A stretch of 35,462 bases of DNA. Source: Rhodocyclaceae bacterium (GTDB taxonomy: Bacteria; Pseudomonadota; Gammaproteobacteria; Burkholderiales; Rhodocyclaceae). Shown here one piece after another: positions 7,176-16,180 of the stretch. Under the pieces are notes generated by a model. That model was not told the origin of the DNA and did no database searches. It saw nothing but the letters and a program-made list of their open reading frames with translations. Each line of letters opens with the position of its first letter. Position 1 is the stretch's first letter. Made by a program: the position numbers and the translations under genes. The stretch spans positions 1 to 35,462 of the forward strand of contig JAUXOM010000029.1 of NCBI GenBank assembly GCA_030682175.1, written 5' to 3'.

Positions 7176-7508
7176 ATGGCACTAGAAGTTAATGGCAAGA
7201 CCTACGAAACCGACGAAGAAGGCTACCTGATTGCACTTGGTGACTGGAATGAAGAAGTTGGCAAGTTCCTGGCTCAACAGGAAAGCATCAACCTTACCGA
7301 TGCGCACTGGGAAGTCATCAACTTCCTGCGTGACTACTACACCGAGTTCCAGATTGCGCCCGCCGTGCGCGTTCTGACCAAGGCCATCGGCAAGAAACTC
7401 GGCGCTGACAAGGGCAACAGCCAGTATCTCTACGAACTGTTCCCCTACGGCCCGGCCAAGCAGGCGTGCAAGATTGCCGGCCTGCCCAAGCCCACCGGCT
7501 GCGTTTAA
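7176..7508 (+). CDS. dsrC: Sulfur-carrier protein DsrC with both redox cysteines
   Basis: DsrC is the soluble substrate carrier of the pathway: its C-terminal arm takes sulfur from DsrEFH, presents it to DsrAB and is re-reduced or oxidised by DsrMKJOP. The 110-residue protein ends AKQACKIAGLPKPTGCV, giving Cys98 and the penultimate Cys109, the two residues that form the trisulfide or disulfide. Other family marks are INLTDAHWEVINFLRDYY and YLYELFPYGPAKQ. An AAGGAGA site precedes the ATG. A strong hairpin follows the gene, which may allow dsrC to be expressed at a higher level than the genes after it. Confidence 0.97.
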   Translation: MALEVNGKTYETDEEGYLIALGDWNEEVGKFLAQQESINLTDAHWEVINFLRDYYTEFQIAPAVRVLTKAIGKKLGADKGNSQYLYELFPYGPAKQACKIAGLPKPTGCV

Positions 7509-7520
7509 GCAGACGGTGAC

Positions 7521-7551
7521 CAGCGGAACAGCTTAGTGAGCAGTTCCGCTG
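7521..7551 (+). promoter_or_regulatory. Intercistronic hairpin after dsrC
   Basis: A perfect 9-base stem, CAGCGGAAC (7521-7529) pairing with GTTCCGCTG (7543-7551), with a 13-base loop, begins 12 bases after the dsrC stop. No T-run follows, so it looks like an mRNA-stability or processing element rather than a standard terminator. The dsrC-dsrM gap (155 bases) is the largest in the dsr operon. Confidence 0.55.
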
Positions 7552-7663
7552 TGGAATTAATGACGTGACACGGCGTCAGAATCGCAGCTTCAATTAGTTG
7601 GCTGGTTTCTGCGCCGGGTTAAGTCACGGGTTTGATCGCTATATTCGCCGTGGTGCACTACCA

Positions 7664-8386
7664 ATGACAATGTTCCTCGCGATCCTGTTTTACCTCGCCT
7701 TCGTGATTTTCGTCGCAGGTGTAGCCTACAAGATCTACGACTTCGCACGCACGCCAGCGCCCCTGTCGATTCCGACGACACCCGCGCCGACCACCAAGGG
7801 TGGCGTAGCGCTTCGGATGGCTCGGGAAGTGGTCTTCTTTGAAAGCCTCTTCAAGGCTAATTTGTGGATTTGGCTGTTCGGCTGGCTGTTTCACATGGCC
7901 CTCCTGCTGGTGCTGATTCGTCATTTGCGTTACTTTACCGAGCCGGTCTGGAACTGGGTAGCCATACTTCAGCCTTTTGGTCTCTACGCCGGCTTTGCCA
8001 TGGCGGCCGGGCTTGCCGGGCTTTGGGCGCGCCGCATCCTGGTTGAGCGCATCCGCTACATTTCCACACCTTCCGATCACCTGATGCTGGTCCTGCTGCT
8101 CCTGATTGCGTTGTCCGGTCTGGGCATCAAGTTCTTCATGCATACCGACATCACTGCCGTCAAAGTCTTCTTCTTGGGACTCATGATGTTCGACATTCAG
8201 CCATTGCCGTCGCATATCGGTCTGTATGTCCATTTGCTGCTAGTTGCCCTGCTGATGATCATATTCCCCTTCAGTAAGTTGCTGCATGCACCAGGCGTAT
8301 TTTTCAGCCCGACCCGCAACCAGGCAGACAATCCACGGGAAGTACGCCATCTGGCACCGTGGGCCGCCCAGATCGAGAAGAACTGA
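7664..8386 (+). CDS. dsrM: DsrM, membrane b-type cytochrome subunit of DsrMKJOP
   Basis: DsrM is the NarI-like di-heme b membrane subunit that exchanges electrons between the quinone pool and DsrK. The 240-residue protein shows about five hydrophobic helices (roughly residues 2-22, 65-85, 100-125, 143-163 and 185-210) with histidines at their ends (HMALLLVLIRHL, HVHL-like HIGLYVHLLLV, KLLHAPG) suited to heme binding. The ATG at 7664 (MTMFLAILFYLAF) starts right at the first helix; the upstream in-frame start at 7598 would add 22 residues unlike the family. The ribosome site is weak. dsrK begins one base after its stop codon. Confidence 0.93.
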   Translation: MTMFLAILFYLAFVIFVAGVAYKIYDFARTPAPLSIPTTPAPTTKGGVALRMAREVVFFESLFKANLWIWLFGWLFHMALLLVLIRHLRYFTEPVWNWVAILQPFGLYAGFAMAAGLAGLWARRILVERIRYISTPSDHLMLVLLLLIALSGLGIKFFMHTDITAVKVFFLGLMMFDIQPLPSHIGLYVHLLLVALLMIIFPFSKLLHAPGVFFSPTRNQADNPREVRHLAPWAAQIEKN

Positions 8387-8387
8387 C

Positions 8388-9920
8388 ATGGCTGATCAAG
8401 CATTCAAGATTCCAGAGTACCGCGAATTTCCGACGATCCCGGCTCTCGTTCCGGGCGCGATGGCTCACTCCAAGCCATATGTCGCCAACGAGAAGATCCA
8501 GCAGGAAATGGGTTTCCCCGGTCAGCTTGTCGATAACTGGGAAGAAAAGGCCATCGAGAAATTTGGCGAGTTGCTGGGCAAATACCGCTCGCTGAAGGTC
8601 TTCATGGACTCCTGCGTGCATTGTGGCGCTTGTACCGACAAGTGCCATTATTTCATCAGCACGGGCGACCCCAAGAACATGCCAGTGGCGCGCCAGGACC
8701 TGATGAGAAGCGTTTATCGGCGCTATTTCACCTTGCCTGGAAAGCTGTTTCCGAGCCTCGTTGGCGCCCGCGATCTGACCAAGGAAGTCCTTGACGAGTG
8801 GTTCTCCTATTTCTGGCAATGCTCGGAATGCCGTCGTTGCTCCGTGTTTTGCCCGTATGGCATTGACACCGCCGAAGTCACCATGGCTGCCCGCCACATC
8901 ATGGATTCGGTCGGCTATGGGCAGAAATATTCCAACGAAATCATTCTCAAGCTCAACAAGATCGGTAACAACCTCGGCCTGCCCGGTCCGGCGCTTGAAA
9001 ATACCCTGGAAGGCCTGGAAGAGGATGTCAAGGATGATACGGGTGTCGATGTCAAGTATCCACTCAACGTCAAGGGTGCTGAAGTCCTGCTGGTCACGCC
9101 TTCCGCGGATTTCTTCGCCGAGCCGCACATCGAGAGTCTGATTGGCTACGGCAAGGTATTTCACGCCGCCGGGATTTCCTGGACGCTGTCTTCCTACGCT
9201 TCTGAAGCAGGTAACTTTGGCCTCTTCAACGGAAGTTACGAGCATATGCGCGAGGTTGCCCTGCGCGTTCGAAAAGCTGCCCTGGAACTCGGCGTCAAGC
9301 GTATCGTCGTTGGCGAGTGCGGCCATGCCTGGCGCGTGGCCTACGCTTTCTGGAATACGCTTGCCGGCCTGGGCGCTGGCGCCAAGGATCCGTTCGCCAT
9401 CGAACTGCAGAATCAGCTCGACCCGCGTCATATGCAGCCTTCGCATATCTGCGAATTTACTTGGGACCTGATCCAGCAGGGGCGCCTGAAGTTCGACAAG
9501 GAAAAAAACGATCACCGTATCATTACCTTCCACGACTCGTGCAACGTAGCGCGCGCCTCGCGGATGGGCAATTTCCCTGGCGGCCAGTTCGAGATTCCGC
9601 GCAACGTCATCAAGGCGGTGGCAAATAACTACGTCGAGATGGCACCGGACACAATTTGCGAGAGTACCTTTTGTTGCGGCGGTGGCGGTGGTGTGCTCAC
9701 CGATGACTTGATTGAACTACGCGTCAAAGGCGCCTTTCCCCGCATGGAGGCCTTGAAGCAGGTTGCCGACGGTCAAGGCGTGAATTTTATGGCGACGATC
9801 TGCGCCATTTGCAAAGCGCAATTCAGCAAGGTGCTTCCCTATTACGGCTTTGATATGCGCCTGGTGGGCGGTATTCACCAGTTGGTCAGTACGGCCATTC
9901 GCCTTGGCGATGAGCAGTAA
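8388..9920 (+). CDS. dsrK: DsrK, HdrD-like iron-sulfur subunit of DsrMKJOP
   Basis: DsrK is the cytoplasmic catalytic subunit thought to act on the DsrC disulfide/trisulfide. The 510-residue protein has two [4Fe-4S] motifs, CVHCGACTDKC (Cys76-Cys86) and CSECRRCSVFC (Cys145-Cys155), followed by HdrD-type CCG elements: HDSCNVARASRMG, STFCCGGGGG and TICAICKAQF, which bind the special cluster in heterodisulfide reductase-like proteins. The ATG at 8388 gives the family start MADQAFKIPEYREF. It follows dsrM almost without a gap, implying coupled translation. Confidence 0.95.
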   Translation: MADQAFKIPEYREFPTIPALVPGAMAHSKPYVANEKIQQEMGFPGQLVDNWEEKAIEKFGELLGKYRSLKVFMDSCVHCGACTDKCHYFISTGDPKNMPVARQDLMRSVYRRYFTLPGKLFPSLVGARDLTKEVLDEWFSYFWQCSECRRCSVFCPYGIDTAEVTMAARHIMDSVGYGQKYSNEIILKLNKIGNNLGLPGPALENTLEGLEEDVKDDTGVDVKYPLNVKGAEVLLVTPSADFFAEPHIESLIGYGKVFHAAGISWTLSSYASEAGNFGLFNGSYEHMREVALRVRKAALELGVKRIVVGECGHAWRVAYAFWNTLAGLGAGAKDPFAIELQNQLDPRHMQPSHICEFTWDLIQQGRLKFDKEKNDHRIITFHDSCNVARASRMGNFPGGQFEIPRNVIKAVANNYVEMAPDTICESTFCCGGGGGVLTDDLIELRVKGAFPRMEALKQVADGQGVNFMATICAICKAQFSKVLPYYGFDMRLVGGIHQLVSTAIRLGDEQ

Positions 9921-9963
9921 CCCGCGCACACACAAATAAACAACGATTACTACGGAGACGACA

Positions 9964-11943
9964 ATGTCAGCGACCACTGAAATTCAGACCGAAAAATTGA
10001 CCTTCCGCAAATACAAGGAGGGCGATACGCTTGAATACAAGCGCATGCAAGATAAAATCTTTCAGGCCAGCTGGTCTTACAAATGTCCTACATACGTGCA
10101 GTCCACGCCCCCTTGCCAGGGCTCCTGTCCGTCTGGCGAGGATATCCGCGGCTATCTGAATATCGTGCGTGGCGTCGAGAAACCTCCGCTTGGCGCCGAT
10201 GGCAAGCCTGTCATGCCGATGGAAGAGTATGCCTGGCGTCGCCTTACCGAAGCCAACCCGCTGCCCGCCGTCATGGGACGGGTATGCCCGGCACCCTGCG
10301 AAACCGGTTGTAACCGCAACATGGTTGAAGATCACGTCGGCATCAACTCCGTTGAGCATTTCCTCGGCGAGTATGCAATCAAGAATAACCTGCAATTCAT
10401 CAAACCTACCAAGCTTACTGGCAAGAAGGTTGCGGTACTTGGTGGTGGTCCCGCCGGTCTGTCGGTAGCCTATCAACTGGCCCTCAAGGGACACAGCGTC
10501 ACGATCTTTGACGACCATGAATATCTGGGTGGCATGATGCGATACGGCATTCCCGGCTATCGTACTCCGCGCAATGTTCTCGATGCAGAGATCCAGCGCA
10601 TCATTAATTTGGGTGTCGAGGTCAAGCTGAAGACCAAGGTTGGCGTCGACATCAGCATGGAACAGGTTAACAAGGACTTCGATGCGGTATTCCTTGGCTT
10701 GGGTGCTCAAGGTGGCCGTGCCCTGCCTGCCGCAGGTGCGGAGAATACTCCCAACGTCGTTACCGCCACGGCATTCCTCAAGGCCTACAACGATGGTCGC
10801 CTGCAAGCTGTGGGGCGCAATGTCGTTGTTGTCGGCGGTGGCGATACGTCGATGGACGTGGCGACTGTCGCGCGTCGCCTTGGCCATATCGAAAACGCCA
10901 AACCGACTGATTTCGAAGCAGCCATCGCCGGCCAATTGGCACAGGACGTTGCCGATATCTCAATGCGCAAGGGTGCCGATGTGGTCCTGACCTCGGTTTT
11001 CCCAATCGACAAGATGCTGGCCAGCAAGGGCGAACTCGAACACGCCCAGTCTGAAGGCATCGATATCATGGGTGGCTGGATGCCGGTTGCCGTGGTTAAA
11101 AGTGCCGATGGACGTGCCACGGCACTGCGCGTTTGCCAATGCGAAGCCAAAATGGTTGGTGCCAATCTCGAGATCAAGAAGCTCGAAGGTACGGAAAAGG
11201 ACCTGCCCGCCGATTTGATCGTTTCAGCCATCGGTCAGACGCTTGACCTCACCGGTCTTGAAGTATTCAGCAACGGCAAAGGTGGCGTCAATACCGACCG
11301 TAGCTATCAGGTGCAGGGCAAGCCTGGCGTATATGCCGGTGGTGACGTACTGCGCCCGCATCTGCTGACTACCGCCATCGGACATGGCGCCATTGCGGCT
11401 GACGGCATAGACCAGTTCCTGATGAGTGGTGCCGAATCAGTCCGTCGTCCGAAGATTGACGTGCATGTGTTCGACCTGATGCGCAAGTATGTCGAGAAAG
11501 GCATTGCCGTCGAGGAAATCAAGGAGCCGTTGCGCGGTACGAGTGACTCCAAGGGTGCTGTGCATAACTACGACAACCGCTCGGACCGTTATGTGATTAC
11601 CCATAAGGAACTGTTCCTCGGGCACTTCCAATACACCCCACGCAACATGCGCCACATCACGCACCTCAACAAGGAAACGGCGCTGGGCAACTTCATTGAG
11701 CGACTTGATCCGCTCGACGACAAGCAGGTTGTCGCCGAAGCCAAGCGCTGCATGAGTTGTGGCCTGTGCTTTGAGTGCGATAACTGTGTGGTGTATTGCC
11801 CGCAGACTGCCGTCAGCCGCGTCAAGAAAACCGAGGCAACCACGGGGCGTTATGTGACAACCGACTACGATAAATGTATCGGTTGCCATATTTGCCGCGA
11901 TGTTTGCCCGACCGGCTACATCCAGATGGGTCTGGGCGAGTGA
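9964..11943 (+). CDS. dsrL: DsrL, FAD/iron-sulfur NAD(P)H oxidoreductase
   Basis: DsrL is a GltD-like flavoprotein that, in sulfur oxidisers, exchanges electrons between DsrAB and NAD(P)(H). The 659-residue protein has an N-terminal cysteine domain (CPTYVQSTPPCQGSCPSGED, Cys41-Cys55, and CPAPCETGC near 108-116), an FAD-binding VLGGGPAGLSVAYQL (160-170 region), a second nucleotide site VVVVGGGDTSMDVA, FAD motif GVYAGGDVLRP, and a C-terminal two-cluster ferredoxin (CMSCGLCFECDNCVVYC and CIGCHICRDVCPTGY). The C-terminal ferredoxin is what separates DsrL from ordinary GltD. A GGAGACGACA site precedes the ATG. Confidence 0.96.
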   Translation: MSATTEIQTEKLTFRKYKEGDTLEYKRMQDKIFQASWSYKCPTYVQSTPPCQGSCPSGEDIRGYLNIVRGVEKPPLGADGKPVMPMEEYAWRRLTEANPLPAVMGRVCPAPCETGCNRNMVEDHVGINSVEHFLGEYAIKNNLQFIKPTKLTGKKVAVLGGGPAGLSVAYQLALKGHSVTIFDDHEYLGGMMRYGIPGYRTPRNVLDAEIQRIINLGVEVKLKTKVGVDISMEQVNKDFDAVFLGLGAQGGRALPAAGAENTPNVVTATAFLKAYNDGRLQAVGRNVVVVGGGDTSMDVATVARRLGHIENAKPTDFEAAIAGQLAQDVADISMRKGADVVLTSVFPIDKMLASKGELEHAQSEGIDIMGGWMPVAVVKSADGRATALRVCQCEAKMVGANLEIKKLEGTEKDLPADLIVSAIGQTLDLTGLEVFSNGKGGVNTDRSYQVQGKPGVYAGGDVLRPHLLTTAIGHGAIAADGIDQFLMSGAESVRRPKIDVHVFDLMRKYVEKGIAVEEIKEPLRGTSDSKGAVHNYDNRSDRYVITHKELFLGHFQYTPRNMRHITHLNKETALGNFIERLDPLDDKQVVAEAKRCMSCGLCFECDNCVVYCPQTAVSRVKKTEATTGRYVTTDYDKCIGCHICRDVCPTGYIQMGLGE

Positions 11944-11995
11944 CAAGGTTTCTGGGGCGCGAGTGAATCTAGTGAATCGAGGGGACAGGAGACTG

Positions 11996-12409
11996 ATGGT
12001 GCGACTGCTTGCGTTGATGGCTTTTCTGATAATGGGAGCGGTCGCGTCATTTGCGATTCATGCCGCTGGCGTACCTAAACCAATGGTGAAGGTTGAAGGT
12101 TCCGGTCAGTGTATTGCCGCAACCGAGGAAATGCGCATAAACCACATGAACATGCTCGGCCATCAACGCGACCGTTCCCTGCGTCAGGGTATTCGTGGCG
12201 AAAAGGCGAGTCTCATCGGGTGTGTTGACTGTCACGCCAGCAAGTCGACCGGCTCCGTGCTTGGCAAGGATGGCTTCTGCGAAAGCTGCCACGCCTTTGC
12301 CGCCGTCAAGGTTGACTGCTGGCAATGCCACCAACCCAAGGCCAACTTCAAGGCTGCGGGTAACGCAGGTGCTACTGGAGCCGCAGGCGCTGTTGGAGCC
12401 AAACCATGA
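11996..12409 (+). CDS. dsrJ: DsrJ, periplasmic triheme cytochrome c
   Basis: The 137-residue protein has an N-terminal membrane anchor or signal (residues 1-24) and three heme c sites: CVDCH (76-80), CESCH (95-99) and CWQCH (108-112). Cys39 in GSGQCIAATEEMRINHM corresponds to the unusual cysteine heme ligand of DsrJ. It is the periplasmic electron-carrying part of DsrMKJOP. The tail is Gly/Ala-rich (AGNAGATGAAGAVGAKP), likely flexible. The start at 11996 has an AGGAG site; the longer reading from 11900 overlaps dsrL. Its stop overlaps dsrO by four bases (ATGA). Confidence 0.94.
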   Translation: MVRLLALMAFLIMGAVASFAIHAAGVPKPMVKVEGSGQCIAATEEMRINHMNMLGHQRDRSLRQGIRGEKASLIGCVDCHASKSTGSVLGKDGFCESCHAFAAVKVDCWQCHQPKANFKAAGNAGATGAAGAVGAKP

Positions 12410-13158
12410 CTGAACCAAACGATAAATCACGCCGTGGCTTTCTCGGCGCAGCTGCAGTCGGCGCCGCCGGCCTGGGGGTTGCGGCAATTGCACCGGGTTT
12501 GCACCTGATCGAGGTATCGCAAGCCAGCGCGCCGGGCAAAGGCGCTTCCAGCAAGGTCCGCTGGGGCATGCTGATCGATACGACCAAGTGCGCCAGCGAT
12601 TGCAATGCCTGCGTCAATGCTTGCAATAGCGAAAATGGCATCAATGAGGTACTCAAGGATCCGCGGCAAGGTTCGCAGTGGATTCGCAAGATCGACCTCA
12701 AGGATTCCAAGAGCGGCATTACCCATTCGCTGCCGATGATGTGCCAGCACTGCGAGCATCCGCCCTGCGTCGATGTCTGCCCGACGCACGCCTCGATGAA
12801 GCGTGCCGACGGTATTGTCCTGGTTGATCGCCATACCTGCATCGGCTGCCGTTACTGCATGCTGGCTTGCCCTTACAAGGCACGCTCGTTCGTGCACATG
12901 ACGCTCACCGAGCAAAATCCGGAGGTGCCGCGTGGTCAGGGTTGCGTTGAGTCCTGCACCTTCTGTGTGCACCGAGTGGATAAGGGCCAGATCCCGGCTT
13001 GTGTCGAGGCCTGTGCCAACGCCGAGCATAACGCGATGCTCTTTGGAGATCTCAATGATCCGAACAGCGCAATCGCGCAACGGATCGCCGAGGTTAAGAC
13101 CACCCAGGTGCGCGCCGATCTCAAGCTCAATGTCGGCGTGCGCTACCAAGGAATCTGA
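12406..13158 (+). CDS. dsrO: DsrO, Tat-exported ferredoxin-like subunit
   Basis: DsrO is the periplasmic iron-sulfur subunit that pairs with DsrP. The 250-residue protein opens with a twin-arginine signal (SRRGFLGAAAVGAAG, cleavage probably after SQASA). It then has four clusters of cysteines: CASDCNACVNAC, CQHCEHPPCVDVC, CIGCRYCMLAC and CTFCVHRVDKGQIPACVEAC, as in PsrB/DmsB-like ferredoxins. The ATG overlaps the dsrJ stop (ATGA), and dsrP follows 5 bases after its stop. Confidence 0.95.
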   Translation: MTEPNDKSRRGFLGAAAVGAAGLGVAAIAPGLHLIEVSQASAPGKGASSKVRWGMLIDTTKCASDCNACVNACNSENGINEVLKDPRQGSQWIRKIDLKDSKSGITHSLPMMCQHCEHPPCVDVCPTHASMKRADGIVLVDRHTCIGCRYCMLACPYKARSFVHMTLTEQNPEVPRGQGCVESCTFCVHRVDKGQIPACVEACANAEHNAMLFGDLNDPNSAIAQRIAEVKTTQVRADLKLNVGVRYQGI

Positions 13159-13163
13159 CGGCC

Positions 13164-14369
13164 ATGATGATCCAGCAACAGACAAAAACAGTTGACGGCG
13201 CATTTTATTTCGCGTTGGCGGTAGGCGGCCTGATCAGTGCCATCGGCGTTGCAGCGGCGTTGTACATGGAAATCATGGGCCACCAGGTGAGCGGCATGAA
13301 CAATCAGATTTTCTGGGGTCTGCCGCATGTCTTCGGCATCTTCCTGATTGTCGCCGCTTCGGGAGTACTCAACGTCGCCTCGATTGGCTCGGTGTTTGGC
13401 AAGAAGGCCTACAAGCCGCGCGCCCCCCTCTCAGGTCTGCTGGCAATTGTTCTGCTGGCGGCCGGTCTGGCCATCATCATGCTCGATCTTGGACGTGCGG
13501 ATCGTGTGCTGATCGCGGCAACCCACGTTAATCTGACGTCGGTGTTTGGCTGGAACATGATTCTGTATCCGGTGTTCTTCGGCCTGGTCGGTTTGTACGT
13601 CTGGACCCTGATGGATCGCAGCAAGAACCAGTATTCAAAGGCTGTCGGCACGGCAGCTTTTATCTGGAGGCTGGTGATGACTACCGGCACTGGTTCGATT
13701 TTCGGTTTCATCGTTGCCCGGCAGGCCTATCAGTCGGCAATTCTGGCGCCGATGTTCATCATCCTGTCCTTTGCCTGGGGCCTGGCGATTTTCCTGATCG
13801 TGCAGGAAATCATGTATGCAAGGAGCAAAATGGAGCTGCATCCGCAGCTGCGCGCCCGGATGAAGAATCTGCTCGGTGTGTTCATCGGCGCGGCGATGTA
13901 TTTTGTTGCGGTTTATCACCTAACCAACGTCTACTACGCCAAGCAGATTGAGTTCACCCATTTCATTCTGGTTAGTGGCGGAATTTTCCCGCTGTTGTTC
14001 TGGGGTGGTTTCGTCCTGCTCGGCTCGGTCGTTCCGCTGCTCCTGCTGTATGCCCCTGGCTTTAGCGCGAACAAGGGTTCCGTGACTGCCGCCTCCTATC
14101 TGACTGTCGCCGGCGGACTTTGCCTGCTCTTCGTCTTCATCATTGGCGGGCAGGCTTATCCGATGGACATGTTCCCCGGGATGCAGGTTACCAGCAGTTT
14201 CTTTGACGGCAAGATCGACAGCTACACGCCGAGTCTGCCGGAAATCCTCCTGTCGGTGGGTGGCTTCGCCATCGCTTTCACCATGACGCTGGTGGGCGTG
14301 CGCGTGCTCCGTTTCATGCCGCAGGACGATGTTGCCAAGCTGCAGTCGGCCGGGTATCTGCACGATTAA
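13164..14369 (+). CDS. dsrP: DsrP, NrfD/PsrC-like integral membrane subunit
   Basis: DsrP is the polytopic membrane protein that connects DsrO/DsrJ to menaquinone or ubiquinone. The 401-residue protein is dominated by about ten hydrophobic segments, beginning at FYFALAVGGLISAIGVAAAL and ending at LLSVGGFAIAFTMTLVGVRV, typical of the NrfD family. There are no cofactor cysteine motifs. Start at 13164 (MMIQQQTKTV); a second ATG directly after is possible. It is the last of the DsrMKJOP complex genes; dsrN follows 38 bases later. Confidence 0.94.
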   Translation: MMIQQQTKTVDGAFYFALAVGGLISAIGVAAALYMEIMGHQVSGMNNQIFWGLPHVFGIFLIVAASGVLNVASIGSVFGKKAYKPRAPLSGLLAIVLLAAGLAIIMLDLGRADRVLIAATHVNLTSVFGWNMILYPVFFGLVGLYVWTLMDRSKNQYSKAVGTAAFIWRLVMTTGTGSIFGFIVARQAYQSAILAPMFIILSFAWGLAIFLIVQEIMYARSKMELHPQLRARMKNLLGVFIGAAMYFVAVYHLTNVYYAKQIEFTHFILVSGGIFPLLFWGGFVLLGSVVPLLLLYAPGFSANKGSVTAASYLTVAGGLCLLFVFIIGGQAYPMDMFPGMQVTSSFFDGKIDSYTPSLPEILLSVGGFAIAFTMTLVGVRVLRFMPQDDVAKLQSAGYLHD

Positions 14370-14383
14370 TTTCCCTGACGGCG

Positions 14384-14399
14384 GAGCGCTAAAGCGTTC
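14384..14399 (+). promoter_or_regulatory. Weak hairpin between dsrP and dsrN
   Basis: GAGCGC and GCGTTC form a six-pair stem with one G-T pair around a TAAA loop, followed by GGTTTTAT. It might cause partial termination before dsrN but is too weak to call a terminator. Confidence 0.3.
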
Positions 14400-14407
14400 G
14401 GTTTTAT

Positions 14408-15778
14408 ATGCATCGCTTTCTCGTCTCTGCCGCGCACAAGTCGTCCGGCAAAACCACACTTAGCATCGGGCTGACGGCTGCCCTGCAGAGGCGTGGCCTG
14501 ACTGTGCAGCCTTTCAAGAAAGGGCCGGACTATATCGATCCGCTCTGGCTGGGTCTGGCGGCCCGGCGCGGTTGCCGCAATCTTGATTTCTTTCTCTCGC
14601 CCCACGAAGAAATTCGCACCCAGTTTGCGCGCGGCCATGCAGCCGATGTTTGCCTGGTCGAGGGCAACATGGGTCTATTCGACGGCCTCGCGCTCGATGG
14701 CAGCGACAGCAATGCCGCTCTGGCACGCCTGCTCGATCTGCCGGTAGTTCTGGTGCTAGACACGCGCGGCATGACGCGCGGCGTCGCCCCGCTGATCCTT
14801 GGTTATCAGGACTTCGATCGCAACCTGCGCATCGCCGGGGTCATTCTCAACCGCGTGGGCGGGCGTCGTCATGAACAAAAACTGCGCAGCATCATCGAGC
14901 ATTACACGGATGTGCCGGTGCTCGGCGCCGTACAAGAAGATGCAGAACTTGCGCTGGTCGAGCGTCATCTGGGCCTGATGCCGGCCAATGAGGCCGCTGA
15001 AGCTGGCCGCATGGTCGCTACAATCGCCGAGCGCGTTACCAGTCAGGTCGACCTGGAGCGGCTGCTGGTGCTTACGGCTACATCAGTGCCGCTGCCCGCG
15101 CCGCCATTGGTGGTCCCCACCGGCGAACCGCCGCTGCGTATCGCCATCGCCCAGGACGCTGCCTTCGGGTTTTATTACACAGATGATCTCGATGCACTCG
15201 TAGCCGCCGGGGCAGAGCTGATCCCTTTCGACACCCTCAAGGATAATCGCCTGCCTGCCTGCGACGCCTTGTTTATTGGTGGTGGATTTCCTGAGTCGTT
15301 TCTTGACGAGCTTGCGGCCAACACCGCCCTGCGGACTGACATTCGCGTTGCCATAGAGCGTGGCTTGCCGACCTATGCCGAATGCGGCGGTCTGATGTAT
15401 CTGTCCAACAGCATCACTTGGCACGGCAAGACCCGGCCCATGGTCGGCATTATTGATGGCGCGGTGACGATGCACAAAAAGCCGGTTGGCCGCGGTTACG
15501 TGATCCTGGAACCACTGAGCGCCCATCCTTGGAATTCCACGGACCGCCCGCATATTCATGCACACGAATTCCACTACTCAGAAATTCTCGGCCTGCCAGA
15601 AAATACTCGTTTCGCCTATGCCGTGCGCCGCGGTCATGGTGTTGATGGCCAGTATGACGGGATCGTGCTGCACAATCTTCTGGCCTCCTATGCACATCTG
15701 CGCGCCACCGCCGGATGCGACTGGACGTCGCGTTTTGTTCAATTTGCCCGGTCCTGCCGGGCCCAACCTCACCCTTGA
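14408..15778 (+). CDS. dsrN: DsrN, siroheme amidase (cobyrinate a,c-diamide synthase-like)
   Basis: DsrN amidates siroheme to the siro(heme)amide used by DsrAB; it belongs to the CbiA/CobB glutamine amidotransferases. The 456-residue protein has an ATP-binding P-loop AHKSSGKTT (10-17), KGPDYIDP and VEGNMGLFDG in the synthetase half, and a class I glutaminase-like half with ECGGLMYL (Cys near 326) and HEFHYSE. Length and motif order match CobB. In a dsr operon this points to siroheme, not cobalamin. dsrR follows 11 bases later. Confidence 0.94.
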   Translation: MHRFLVSAAHKSSGKTTLSIGLTAALQRRGLTVQPFKKGPDYIDPLWLGLAARRGCRNLDFFLSPHEEIRTQFARGHAADVCLVEGNMGLFDGLALDGSDSNAALARLLDLPVVLVLDTRGMTRGVAPLILGYQDFDRNLRIAGVILNRVGGRRHEQKLRSIIEHYTDVPVLGAVQEDAELALVERHLGLMPANEAAEAGRMVATIAERVTSQVDLERLLVLTATSVPLPAPPLVVPTGEPPLRIAIAQDAAFGFYYTDDLDALVAAGAELIPFDTLKDNRLPACDALFIGGGFPESFLDELAANTALRTDIRVAIERGLPTYAECGGLMYLSNSITWHGKTRPMVGIIDGAVTMHKKPVGRGYVILEPLSAHPWNSTDRPHIHAHEFHYSEILGLPENTRFAYAVRRGHGVDGQYDGIVLHNLLASYAHLRATAGCDWTSRFVQFARSCRAQPHP

Positions 15779-15789
15779 AAGATTGCACC

Positions 15790-16179
15790 ATGATCAATCT
15801 CACCCCCAGCGCCGCCGAACAGATTATTCATGCCTCCTCCGAACTGGATGACCCACAGGAGTTGCCGTCTCTGCGGCTGGCCGCAAAAGTCGAGGACGGT
15901 GAAATCGTCTATGGCATGGGCTTTGACGAGGAACGCGAAAGCGACGTCGTGCATCAAGTCGCCGGCGTTACGCTGCTTATTTCCCCGCGTAGCCAGGAGT
16001 TGCTGAAGGGCACGACGCTCGATTTCGTCGAATTCCAGCCGGGCGAGTTCAAGTTTATTTTTGTTAACCCGAATGAGGCACCACCGGCCGTCGGTGGCTG
16101 TGCCAGCCGTAGCAGTGGCTGCGGCTCCTGCGGCAGCACTTCCGGGGGTAACGGCAGCGGCGGTGGAGGCTGTGGTTGA
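15790..16179 (+). CDS. dsrR: DsrR, IscA-like protein with Cys/Gly-rich tail
   Basis: DsrR is an A-type (IscA-like) fold protein that, in purple sulfur bacteria, affects dsr expression after transcription and is described as lacking the cluster-binding cysteines. The 129-residue protein has [15 protein letters not shown] and [23 protein letters not shown]-type IscA fold features, and no cysteine in the core. Unusually, its last 28 residues are Gly/Ser-rich with Cys104, Cys111, Cys114 and Cys128 ([14 protein letters not shown]). Start chosen at 15790; a longer reading from 15715 overlaps dsrN. The next gene, cobA, starts one base after its stop. Confidence 0.88.
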   Translation: MINLTPSAAEQIIHASSELDDPQELPSLRLAAKVEDGEIVYGMGFDEERESDVVHQVAGVTLLISPRSQELLKGTTLDFVEFQPGEFKFIFVNPNEAPPAVGGCASRSSGCGSCGSTSGGNGSGGGGCG

Positions 16180-16180
16180 G

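Noticed and set aside
8304-9533. Long antisense reading frame opposite dsrK
   Set aside because: Shadow of the GC-rich dsrK gene, with no recognisable domain or ribosome site.
14384-14407. Terminator between dsrP and dsrN
   Set aside because: The stem is only six pairs with one G-T pair and the T-run is short; dsrN is expected in the same operon.
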